Assembly (NCBI GenBank): GCA_020435335.1
Contig: JAGQZT010000121.1
Location: 1 to 45,474, forward strand
Origin: Flavobacteriales bacterium
GTDB taxonomy: Bacteria > Bacteroidota > Bacteroidia > Flavobacteriales_E > Vicingaceae
Length of the DNA: 45,474 nt
Reading direction: 5' to 3'
Shown: one piece after another, positions 26,032 through 32,928 of the stretch
Layout: each line of letters starts with the position of its first letter
How positions within the stretch are numbered: position 1 is the stretch's first letter
Position numbers and translations under genes: made by a program
Notes under the pieces: model-generated
What the model saw: only the letters and a program-made list of their open reading frames with translations
Told to the model about the DNA's origin: nothing
Databases searched by the model: none

Positions 26032-26736
26032 CTAATTTATTACACCCGGGCAGTGATCGGATTCTGTTAAAATTTTATAATTCAGTGTAATACCCAAAAT
26101 AGAGTACCAGTCATTGTTCTGGCTGTTGCTTAGTTGATACCCTCCCAGATAGCTTTCGGAAAGCCCGTCGATCTCATCGGTATAGGTTTTACGCATTCCC
26201 CATTCAATGGCCATTCCCATGTTTCCGGACAGGTTAAACTTCAAACCCAATCCAAAAGGAATTGAAGGTGCTATAAATGACCCTCCGGCCGTGGTGCTCA
26301 AAACCCCTTCGTTTTGCACTTCCGGGCTGACCATAAAACCGGCAATCCCGATAAAAACATAAGGAGTATAACTGTTTGTGGTATAATTATTAATTTGATA
26401 GGGTAAAAAATTAAACTCCAGAATTCCGTATGCTTCCAGCAGGCTAGAAGAAAATGAAAGCTGACGGAAATTACTCCATGTGGTAGATGTAATTTGATCT
26501 GAAGCTCCTATTTTAGCGTAATTTGCTCCAAACCTCAAGGCGTACCGTTTACTGGTATTCTTTCGAAAAAAAACACCAACTGCAGGATTTATTTTATTGC
26601 TGACCTGCATGCCCGGATTCAACTCTCCCAAATAGTAAGCCGTCCCACCCAGGATACCGATTTCAGAATGTTGGGCCATCGTAACCGAAGGGATGAATAA
26701 AAATAGCGATATGACCAGTCTGTTAATAAACCTCAT
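26032..26736 (-). CDS. DUF6089-like outer-membrane beta-barrel protein (copy 2)
   Basis: The 234-residue product has a signal peptide (MRFINRLVISLFLFIPSVTM, cleavage near AQH) and continues EIGILGGTAYYLGELNPG, a start I associate with the DUF6089 beta-barrel group of Bacteroidota. The rest is made of amphipathic strands (YALRFGANYAKIGAS, FNFLPYQIN, YTPYVFIGIAGFMVS, GMAIEWGMRKTYTDEIDGL, WYSILGITLNYKIL), which suggests an eight-strand barrel like OmpW/OmpX. A related gene lies directly upstream at 26796. No function is known; the constant place before uppS-bamA in this phylum hints at outer-membrane maintenance. Confidence 0.8.
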   Translation of the reverse strand: MRFINRLVISLFLFIPSVTMAQHSEIGILGGTAYYLGELNPGMQVSNKINPAVGVFFRKNTSKRYALRFGANYAKIGASDQITSTTWSNFRQLSFSSSLLEAYGILEFNFLPYQINNYTTNSYTPYVFIGIAGFMVSPEVQNEGVLSTTAGGSFIAPSIPFGLGLKFNLSGNMGMAIEWGMRKTYTDEIDGLSESYLGGYQLSNSQNNDWYSILGITLNYKILTESDHCPGVIN

Positions 26737-26795
26737 CGAAAAGATTTGAACTACTTAACGCAAATTAAGTCAATAAATTACATGTAAAGGAAAGA

Positions 26796-27728
26796 TTAGA
26801 ATTTAGGTAAATTCCTTCTTCTTCGCGCAGGCTTGTAGTTGATGGACAGAATTCCCATCAGGTAAGCATCTTTATCTGTCTTGTCTCCTCTTTGCTGTGG
26901 TTCTCCATAACCTCCATGGCTGTAGTGCCCTCCCGGGTCGTGGAAATAAAATGCATCATCCCCGTATGCATCTCTGATAGCTGCAGGATCCTTAGTCCCA
27001 TCCGAATAGTAAGAAGTACTTACGTCGTCGATGTAATCCGAAAATGTTTTTCGGTTTGACAATTCCAGGCTAATGCTCCAAGATCCGAAGTGTCTGGATC
27101 GAGCTCCTCCGCCTAAGTTTCTTCTAATCCCTACACCATAAGGAACAACTGCCGTAAGACCGCTGTAATCTTTTGGCCCGCCAGGCAAGCCTTGCCCTTC
27201 CGTATTCAGCGGTGCTAATTTGTGCCATTTTCCATCTTTCTCACCATAAGGGGAATACCAAATCCCTCCGAATCCACCAAAAACATAAACTTCAAAGCGG
27301 AACCAACTCTTACCACGAACACCTCTCAAGCGGTATAAGTGACCTGTTTTTTGTTTGATCAGCATGTATTCGAACTGAGCCGAGAGCTCCAGAATATGGG
27401 CCTTGAAGTTCAGCTCCCTGATGGCCCGGGCAGGTTGTTGTGTATAGGCATCATCACCACTTACCAGAGCGTAATAGAAATTACCTTTCACATACCAGTC
27501 GTTCGCCAATTGATAACGGTAACCCAGTCCGGCCGCATAACGGGTTGCTGCCCACTCATAATCCATGATAAAGTCCGTTCCGACCTGATCACGACCTCCG
27601 AGATCCCCCAGAAAGTTGGTAGCACCCAATCCAAAGGAATACTCTACACGCTGACGCTTCCATCGCTGCGCAGATGACATCCCCGCAAACAGGGTAAGGG
27701 TGAGTACAAGTAATATGAGTTTTCGCAT
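26796..27728 (-). CDS. DUF6089-like outer-membrane beta-barrel protein (copy 1)
   Basis: The frame is open to 27827, but ATG at 27728 starts a clean signal peptide (MRKLILLVLTLTLFAGMSSA, then QRW) and gives 310 residues. The mature protein begins VEYSFGLGATNFLGDLGG, then shows strand-rich segments (YAAGLGYRYQLANDWYVKGNFYYALVS, RFEVYVFGGFGGIWYSP, GSWSISLELSNRKTFSDYIDDVS). The last strand pattern, F-DYIDDVS, resembles T-YTDEIDGL in the neighbouring gene, so the two appear to be paralogs. A Gly/Tyr/His-rich loop (GHYSHGGYGEPQQ) lies near the C-terminus. It sits 105 bp after nadK, within the same minus-strand run. Confidence 0.8.
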   Translation of the reverse strand: MRKLILLVLTLTLFAGMSSAQRWKRQRVEYSFGLGATNFLGDLGGRDQVGTDFIMDYEWAATRYAAGLGYRYQLANDWYVKGNFYYALVSGDDAYTQQPARAIRELNFKAHILELSAQFEYMLIKQKTGHLYRLRGVRGKSWFRFEVYVFGGFGGIWYSPYGEKDGKWHKLAPLNTEGQGLPGGPKDYSGLTAVVPYGVGIRRNLGGGARSRHFGSWSISLELSNRKTFSDYIDDVSTSYYSDGTKDPAAIRDAYGDDAFYFHDPGGHYSHGGYGEPQQRGDKTDKDAYLMGILSINYKPARRRRNLPKF

Positions 27729-27833
27729 GGCTATCTCGTAGTCATTTTTAACCAAATGCAAATATATTATATTATTTTTAAACAAAGCAAGTTTTTCATC
27801 CGATACGTAGAAATACTTAACCATCAAGTAACA

Positions 27834-28703
27834 TTAATTTCTCTTATCAACACCCCACATCAGTTTAGTTCGCAGCGTATCCAGGAAATCATAGCCTTCC
27901 AATCGGATCAAATTAATATAATGGGGTGATTTTTTGATTTTTAGTTCCGTAGAAAGTGGTACTGTAACGGATCGGGAATCAAGTGCGATCAGAAAATTTT
28001 CCGTTCTACCATCAATTTTTAATGTCAATTCCACATCATCGGGTACAACCAACGGCCGCACATTCAAATTGTGGGGAGCGATAGGTGTAAGGATAATGTT
28101 CCCCGACCGCGGCAATATAATCGGTCCGTTACAACTCAGGGAGTAGGCTGTTGACCCGGTTGGTGTCGAGATAATCAACCCGTCGGCCAAGTACGTATTC
28201 AGGTACTCACCATCAATGTAGGCCTTGATGGTAATCATGGACGAAGTATCTTTTTTCTGAAGGGTGATCTCATTCAGGGCGAAATTTGACTTTACATTGT
28301 ATTCCGATTCCAGGGCAAGCAGGCTTCTCTTGTCCAGTTCGTACTTTTTCTCCATGATGTCGCTGATTGTTTTCTCAATGCCTTCGGTTGTTACCGTGGT
28401 GAGAAAACCCAAACGTCCGGTATTGATCCCCAAAATGGGCAGGCTGGTTCCGCCTACAAAGGTTGTTGCTTCCAGCAAGGTTCCGTCACCACCGATGCTG
28501 AACAGGTAATTAACCCCTTCAATGTCACGATAGGATTTATAGGTAGTTATGGGGTACTGCTCCGGAATCATGGTATTGATTTCCTTGTAAAAGGAATCGT
28601 AGACCATCACCTCTATTTGTCTTTCATGCAGAATGCGAAACAATTCTTCAGCGAAGGATTGATACTTTGTTGACAGGCTTCTTCCGTAGATGGCAATTTT
28701 CAA
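27834..28703 (-). CDS. nadK: NAD kinase
   Basis: NadK phosphorylates NAD to NADP in the cytoplasm. The 289-residue protein has the catalytic GGDGTLLEA motif (Gly71-Thr75, Asp73), preceded by YLFSI, then GINTGRLGFLT, the LNEI nucleotide motif and the conserved STPTGSTAYSLSCNGPI loop, ending with LDSRSVTVPL. The start codon is TTG at 28703; it gives the expected KIAIYGR beginning and no ATG fits. It is part of the minus-strand run from the CBS protein to bamA, 32 bp after the Omp85-like gene. Confidence 0.96.
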   Translation of the reverse strand: MKIAIYGRSLSTKYQSFAEELFRILHERQIEVMVYDSFYKEINTMIPEQYPITTYKSYRDIEGVNYLFSIGGDGTLLEATTFVGGTSLPILGINTGRLGFLTTVTTEGIEKTISDIMEKKYELDKRSLLALESEYNVKSNFALNEITLQKKDTSSMITIKAYIDGEYLNTYLADGLIISTPTGSTAYSLSCNGPIILPRSGNIILTPIAPHNLNVRPLVVPDDVELTLKIDGRTENFLIALDSRSVTVPLSTELKIKKSPHYINLIRLEGYDFLDTLRTKLMWGVDKRN

Positions 28704-28735
28704 AACCGGTAATTTTTTGTGAAGGTAACCAAATT

Positions 28736-30139
28736 TTACAACGGAGCCACAAAATGCAGGTAAAGTCCGTGTTCCTGCAATTTATTTATGGCGTATTCCA
28801 TCCGAAAAACGATATCATAGTAACTCACAAAATCGATCGCCAAACCTCCCCCGTAGAGGTATTCATTATTCAGGAAATTGTTTTCCGAATTGATCCTGGA
28901 ATCTACGTAACCGGCATCAAAAAATGTCCCGGCATAGATAGACAATGGGATTTTCGAGAATTTTTCAGAAGGCAACATGTTGACTTTAAACACCTTACTG
29001 TCCATAACAGCGTACCTGAACTGGGTTTTTCCTAATGCATAATGCTCACCATTAATCACATACAACTCATAACCCCTCACCAGGTTGTTGACATAGCCCA
29101 ATCCGCCGTAAAGGTAATACGGCCCCTCTTTAATGGTGTATTTGCCTTTTATCATCGCAGAAAAATAAAACCGGTCTGCTAACTGCCAGTACTTACGATA
29201 TTGTGTAGTCAGGTAAAATTTGTTGAGCGCCTGATCCAAGATCCCCAAACCATTCTTTGTGGCGCCAAAATCGTAATAATACCCTTGAGTCGGATAACTC
29301 TTAAAATTACGCTTATCCCGTTTTATGGTATAGGACAGGCTTAGAAACTGCATTTTCGTTTTCAGGCCTGAAAAATAATCGGGGTTGTATGCAAAAGCCG
29401 AGTCGTTGATCGCTGCCCTGTTGAATGTAACCGAAATGGTGTGGTTGTTATACAGCCGGGGCCTAAAGGTATAACCGGCACTGGCCTCGTATTGTTGTTT
29501 GACGTATTTGTTTTCGTCGAGGTAAAAATCCCGCTTATTGGCCGTTGTTGCGTAGGTAAACTCGTGGTTCCTGCTATAGGCCAGTTTAAAGTTCATCCCC
29601 TGCGTTTGTTTTTTGTTGATATAGGGAATGGTATAACTCACCCCGGCCTGCTCGGTATAACCGGCTTGAAATTTAAATACAAGCCGTTCTTTTCTCCCTC
29701 TGAAATTCTCTTTCGCGACATACATACCATAATTGAGTCGCTCCAGATCCCTGTTCTCCCACCAGGTATTGAAATTCGTTTCCTGAATTTCAAAGATCGG
29801 GATCGGCCACCAGTACCAGCGCTCTTCCAGCATGATGTATATGGAAATATTCTTGTCGTCGAAGTAAACCGGATCGACCGTTACGAAATTGAATAACAAG
29901 GTGTTTAACAAGTTACTTTTTGCTCTTGCCAGTTTTTCCGGCAACTCACCTGCCGGAATTTTTTCTCCGAGCTCGAATGGCAACTCTCTCAGAATGATGG
30001 CTTCCCTGGTTGTTTTATTCCCAATGATTTTGATTTCCTGAACTACATTGATCGTTATGGAATCCTGTTGTGCCATTAACAAAACCGAACAAGGCCCTAA
30101 CAGTAAAATAAGGAGAACAATGTATGTCTTTGAAAGCAT
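28736..30139 (-). CDS. Omp85/BamA-superfamily outer-membrane protein with one POTRA-like domain
   Basis: The 467-residue product has a signal peptide (about residues 1-23, then QQDS), one POTRA-like domain (INVVQEIKIIGNKTTREAIILRELPFELGE ... LFNFVTVDP) and a C-terminal barrel with Omp85-type features: YGMYVAKENFRGRKERLVF, KRDKRNFKSYPTQGYYYDFG, GGLGYVNNLVRGYELYV and FFDAGYVDS. It is much shorter than BamA (834 residues, same operon), so it is not a second BamA; a TamA- or surface-antigen-like translocator or lipid-handling role is possible. It lies 1 bp after the CBS protein gene and just before nadK. Its substrate is unknown. Confidence 0.85.
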   Translation of the reverse strand: MLSKTYIVLLILLLGPCSVLLMAQQDSITINVVQEIKIIGNKTTREAIILRELPFELGEKIPAGELPEKLARAKSNLLNTLLFNFVTVDPVYFDDKNISIYIMLEERWYWWPIPIFEIQETNFNTWWENRDLERLNYGMYVAKENFRGRKERLVFKFQAGYTEQAGVSYTIPYINKKQTQGMNFKLAYSRNHEFTYATTANKRDFYLDENKYVKQQYEASAGYTFRPRLYNNHTISVTFNRAAINDSAFAYNPDYFSGLKTKMQFLSLSYTIKRDKRNFKSYPTQGYYYDFGATKNGLGILDQALNKFYLTTQYRKYWQLADRFYFSAMIKGKYTIKEGPYYLYGGLGYVNNLVRGYELYVINGEHYALGKTQFRYAVMDSKVFKVNMLPSEKFSKIPLSIYAGTFFDAGYVDSRINSENNFLNNEYLYGGGLAIDFVSYYDIVFRMEYAINKLQEHGLYLHFVAPL

Positions 30140-30140
30140 T

Positions 30141-30803
30141 TTAGGTATTTAGAAACCGCATGAACTCATCGTACCTGTCTTTCAAATCTTTGTGGTATTC
30201 ACTTTCATTGTAAGAAGCAAGAACAACGTAATTGAAGCGTTCGAAAGTGCGTAATATACGGCTGATATCTGTTTTATTGATCTTGAGTGTCAGTTCGATC
30301 TTATTGGAATCCTGATGAGACGTAATGAACGAAGCAAGAATTTTGGCATCATCCGATTCCACAATTTTGGAAATTTCCGCCAGCGAATAATCGATCATAT
30401 TCATCTCCAGCGTAATGATGCTTCCCATGCTGGTCACCGAAGTCATCTGAGCAAAGAAGGTCAGGATGGAATCCGAGGTGATCAATCCCAGGTAATCTTC
30501 CTGTTCGTTAAGTACGGGTAAAACATCCACTTCATGCTCGTACATTTTCCCGATCGCATCGAAAATATGCTGGTGCTGATACACAAAAGGCTTTCGGAAG
30601 TTCAGGTTGTAACCCTTGATCTTTTCATCACCATTGTTCCTGTCCAGCACATCCGACTCTTCAATGATGCCGGCATATTTCTTACCATCTATAACCGGCA
30701 TATCCTTCACCTTGAATTCTTCCATCCAATCCAGAGCTTTGTTCCCGGTATCGGTCAGTTTAAGTGGCGGAATATCAAAAGTTATTAATTCAGATGCTAT
30801 CAT
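30141..30803 (-). CDS. CBS-pair regulatory protein
   Basis: The 220-residue cytoplasmic protein begins with two CBS motifs (residues ~1-55: KVKDMPVIDGKKYAGIIEESDVL; ~70-125: EVDVLPVLNEQEDYLGLITSDSIL), which usually bind adenine nucleotides. The C-terminal part (SIITLEMNMIDYSLAEISKIVESDDAKILASF ... LTLKINKTDISRILRTFERFNYVVLASY) has the beta-alpha-beta pattern of an ACT-like domain. It is the first gene of the long minus-strand envelope operon and divergent from pdxJ. From memory, this CBS gene next to nadK and pdxJ is a fixed arrangement in Bacteroidota. A ligand-sensing role is likely; the target is unknown. Confidence 0.88.
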   Translation of the reverse strand: MIASELITFDIPPLKLTDTGNKALDWMEEFKVKDMPVIDGKKYAGIIEESDVLDRNNGDEKIKGYNLNFRKPFVYQHQHIFDAIGKMYEHEVDVLPVLNEQEDYLGLITSDSILTFFAQMTSVTSMGSIITLEMNMIDYSLAEISKIVESDDAKILASFITSHQDSNKIELTLKINKTDISRILRTFERFNYVVLASYNESEYHKDLKDRYDEFMRFLNT

Positions 30804-30821
30804 AAAGTAGGCTCAATAGTT

Positions 30822-30829
30822 TACCTTTG
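30822..30829 (+). promoter_or_regulatory. Candidate -7 element for pdxJ
   Basis: TACCTTTG fits TAnnTTTG and lies 43 bp before the pdxJ ATG, in the divergent gap. No convincing -33 partner is seen. Confidence 0.35.
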
Positions 30830-30853
30830 TACATTATAACGTTTATCGAATAC

Positions 30854-30861
30854 CAAAAGTA
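30854..30861 (-). promoter_or_regulatory. Candidate -7 element for the CBS-nadK-bamA operon
   Basis: On the minus strand the bases read TACTTTTG, a TAnnTTTG match 50 bp before the CBS gene start. The nearest TTTG upstream is 15 bp away, shorter than usual. Confidence 0.35.
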
Positions 30862-30872
30862 CGCATTATATA

Positions 30873-31586
30873 ATGACAAAGTTAAGTGTTAATATTAATA
30901 AAGTAGCGACGATCCGGAATGCCAGGGGGCATAATTTACCTGATCTGGTACAAGTGGCAAAAGATTGTGAGCGATTTGGCGCTCAGGGAATTACCGTACA
31001 TCCCAGGCCGGACGAAAGGCACATCCGATATCAGGATGTTTATGACTTAAAAGACGTGGTCACAACCGAATTCAACATTGAAGGGTTTCCGAATACGAAG
31101 TTCATTGATCTTGTACTGGAAGTTAAACCGACACAGGTTACTTTGGTTCCCGACCCACCGGGAGTACTTACATCCAATGCCGGATGGGACACCCTCAAAC
31201 AAAAAGACTTTCTACGGGAGGTTATTGAAACTTTCAAATCGGCAGGAATCCGGACATCCCTATTCGTAGATACGGAGCTGATGAACATTGAACATGCAGC
31301 ACCCACCGGAGCCGACCGCATCGAATTTTATACCGGCCCCTATGCCGAACAGTTTGACGACAATAAGGAAAAAGCCATTGCCCCGTTCATCGAAGCGGCT
31401 CAACGGGCTCATCAAGCCGGCCTGGAAATCAATGCCGGGCACGATCTGAACCTGTTCAACCTGGCTTATTTCAAACAAAACATCCCGAATTTATTAGAAG
31501 TATCCATCGGCCATGCCTTGATTTGTGATGCTCTTTATTTGGGACTTGAGGAAACCATACAGCGTTACCTCAGCTGTCTGAAGTAA
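30873..31586 (+). CDS. pdxJ: Pyridoxine 5'-phosphate synthase
   Basis: PdxJ condenses 3-amino-2-oxopropyl phosphate with deoxyxylulose 5-phosphate to give pyridoxine 5'-phosphate (vitamin B6). The 237-residue TIM barrel shows the catalytic His43 in [13 protein letters not shown], Glu70 in EFNIEGFPN and His190 in [12 protein letters not shown]. The N-terminal motif is [13 protein letters not shown]; the better-known Escherichia coli form has Asp-His in place of Asn-Lys, a variant I recall as usual in Bacteroidota. It is divergent from the CBS-nadK operon and is followed by two small lipoprotein genes. Confidence 0.96.
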   Translation: MTKLSVNINKVATIRNARGHNLPDLVQVAKDCERFGAQGITVHPRPDERHIRYQDVYDLKDVVTTEFNIEGFPNTKFIDLVLEVKPTQVTLVPDPPGVLTSNAGWDTLKQKDFLREVIETFKSAGIRTSLFVDTELMNIEHAAPTGADRIEFYTGPYAEQFDDNKEKAIAPFIEAAQRAHQAGLEINAGHDLNLFNLAYFKQNIPNLLEVSIGHALICDALYLGLEETIQRYLSCLK

Positions 31587-31604
31587 AAATGGAACACAAA
31601 TTGT

Positions 31605-31612
31605 TATCTTTG
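31605..31612 (+). promoter_or_regulatory. Candidate -7 element for the small lipoprotein pair
   Basis: TATCTTTG matches TAnnTTTG and ends 12 bp before the ATG at 31625. No TTTG occurs at the -33 distance. Confidence 0.4.
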
Positions 31613-31624
31613 AAAAAAACAACG

Positions 31625-31753
31625 ATGAAAAAATTAATCAGTTTAGGCCTTCTTTTATTCTTTGTTTTGGCGTTGGCACTGACCTCCTGCGGAGGCGGGC
31701 CGAAAAAATGCAATGGAAAAAGAGGAATCCGGACTCCAATGGGCGTTATGTAA
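31625..31753 (+). CDS. Very small lipoprotein (42 residues)
   Basis: ATG at 31625 opens a 42-codon frame with a full lipoprotein signal: MKKLISLGLLLFFVLALAL then TSC with Cys22. The mature peptide is only about 21 residues, Gly/Lys-rich, and ends KKCNGKRGIRTPMGVM. A candidate promoter element lies just before it, and its stop codon TAA shares a base with the ATG of the next gene (TAATG), so translation is probably coupled. From memory, tiny lipoproteins with a C-terminal TPMG-like ending occur in other Bacteroidota, but I cannot name a family. It would be anchored in an envelope membrane; its function is unknown. Confidence 0.7.
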   Translation: MKKLISLGLLLFFVLALALTSCGGGPKKCNGKRGIRTPMGVM

Positions 31754-32250
31754 TGAGAATTGTAAGCATCATATTATCTGTGCTGTTATTTACAGCTTGT
31801 CAATCGTCGAAATCTACCAGTGATCCCGTGAGTGTAAAACAAAAAAAGGAGAATCTCCCGGTTCTGGAAATAGCCTCGGGGAATAACAGCGGTTTTGAAA
31901 CCCCGACCATGAAAGTGATCAGCACCATGGAAGATCTTTCACAAACCTGGGAGATCGCTTACAAGAATTACCTGAAGAAAAAAGAATTCCCGGCAGTTGA
32001 CCTGGAAGAGTTTGATGTGATTCTGGTTGCCCTGGGGGAACGGAATTCAGGAGGTTACTCCATTCAGGTGGAGTCTGCCGTGAGTATTGGAAATGCTGTA
32101 ACCGTAACTGTTATCGAAACCAAACCGGGAAGCAACTGCATGACCACCGAAGCCATCACTTATCCGTTTCAACTGGTTCAAATCCCGAAGACCGGAAAAA
32201 CCATCTCATTTGAGAAAACGGAAAAGGTGATCCATTGCAAATCAAAGTAA
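31753..32250 (+). CDS. PrcB-like C-terminal domain lipoprotein
   Basis: ATG at 31753 gives 165 residues; the frame is open 15 codons further upstream, but those codons overlap the small lipoprotein gene in another frame and would bury the signal peptide. The lipobox is LFTAC (Cys16). The region DVILVALGERNSGGYSIQVESA, followed by VTVTVIETKPGSNC and YPFQLVQIPKTGK, matches the PrcB C-terminal domain, first described in a subunit of the Treponema dentilisin protease complex. No protease gene lies nearby, so the partner is unknown. The start is coupled to the upstream gene by TAATG, and the end overlaps convergent tsaB by 9 bp. Confidence 0.8.
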   Translation: MRIVSIILSVLLFTACQSSKSTSDPVSVKQKKENLPVLEIASGNNSGFETPTMKVISTMEDLSQTWEIAYKNYLKKKEFPAVDLEEFDVILVALGERNSGGYSIQVESAVSIGNAVTVTVIETKPGSNCMTTEAITYPFQLVQIPKTGKTISFEKTEKVIHCKSK

Positions 32251-32928
32251 TTTCTTAGGCACCGTAGCGATAAAATCTTTCAGGTAATACGGCTCGAAAT
32301 AGGCTACATCTTCCGTGTGCCCATTCAAAAATTTCTGATAAGCCAACCGGTTCACGAATGCTGCCGAGGGCAATCCTTCTTTACTGAATTTCGCATTCGG
32401 ATTCACTTCAAGTAACTCCCGGCATTTTTCAGCACCATCCCCAAAAAACACAACACGATTGGTTGCCAGTATATCCGAAAAGGAATCTCCGTTGATGATC
32501 TTAGCCGTAATCGGTGTACTTGCCACATGATCCGAATCGTATAAAGCCGTATATACTTCCATCCGCCGGGCGTCCAGCATGGGACAGTACAAATCAGCAT
32601 CCGGATCTTCTCCCTGCATCCGGAGTGCCATGGCTTGCAAGGTATCTACAGCCAGAAGGGGTTTGTTTAAGGCATAGCATAACCCTTTCGCTGCCGAAAC
32701 ACCGATCCGCAATCCGGTGTAGGACCCGGGGCCTTTGCTCACAGCAACAGCATCCAGCTGATTAAGCGTCAGGCCTGCATCTTTCAGCACATCCTGAATA
32801 AATCCATTCAGTTTTTCGGCGTGGGAATAAGCTCCGCCTTCTTCCTTCAATGCAAGCAGTTGTTCTCCGTCGGAAAGTGCAACGGAGCAAATTTTTGTAG
32901 CGGTCTCAATGCCCAGAATCAGCGCCAT
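32242..32928 (-). CDS. tsaB: tRNA threonylcarbamoyladenosine biosynthesis protein TsaB
   Basis: TsaB is the inactive Kae1-like partner of TsaD in making t6A37 on tRNAs that read ANN codons. The 228-residue product from ATG 32928 begins ALILGIETATKICSVALSDG and has the family motif AVSKGPGSYTGLRIGVSAAKGLCYAL, with AVDTLQAMA after it. The frame is open 17 codons upstream, but those residues do not fit the family and lie inside the preceding gene. The start overlaps the tail of the OmpA-family gene by 23 bp, so translation may be coupled. The end overlaps the PrcB-like gene. Confidence 0.94.
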   Translation of the reverse strand: MALILGIETATKICSVALSDGEQLLALKEEGGAYSHAEKLNGFIQDVLKDAGLTLNQLDAVAVSKGPGSYTGLRIGVSAAKGLCYALNKPLLAVDTLQAMALRMQGEDPDADLYCPMLDARRMEVYTALYDSDHVASTPITAKIINGDSFSDILATNRVVFFGDGAEKCRELLEVNPNAKFSKEGLPSAAFVNRLAYQKFLNGHTEDVAYFEPYYLKDFIATVPKKLL

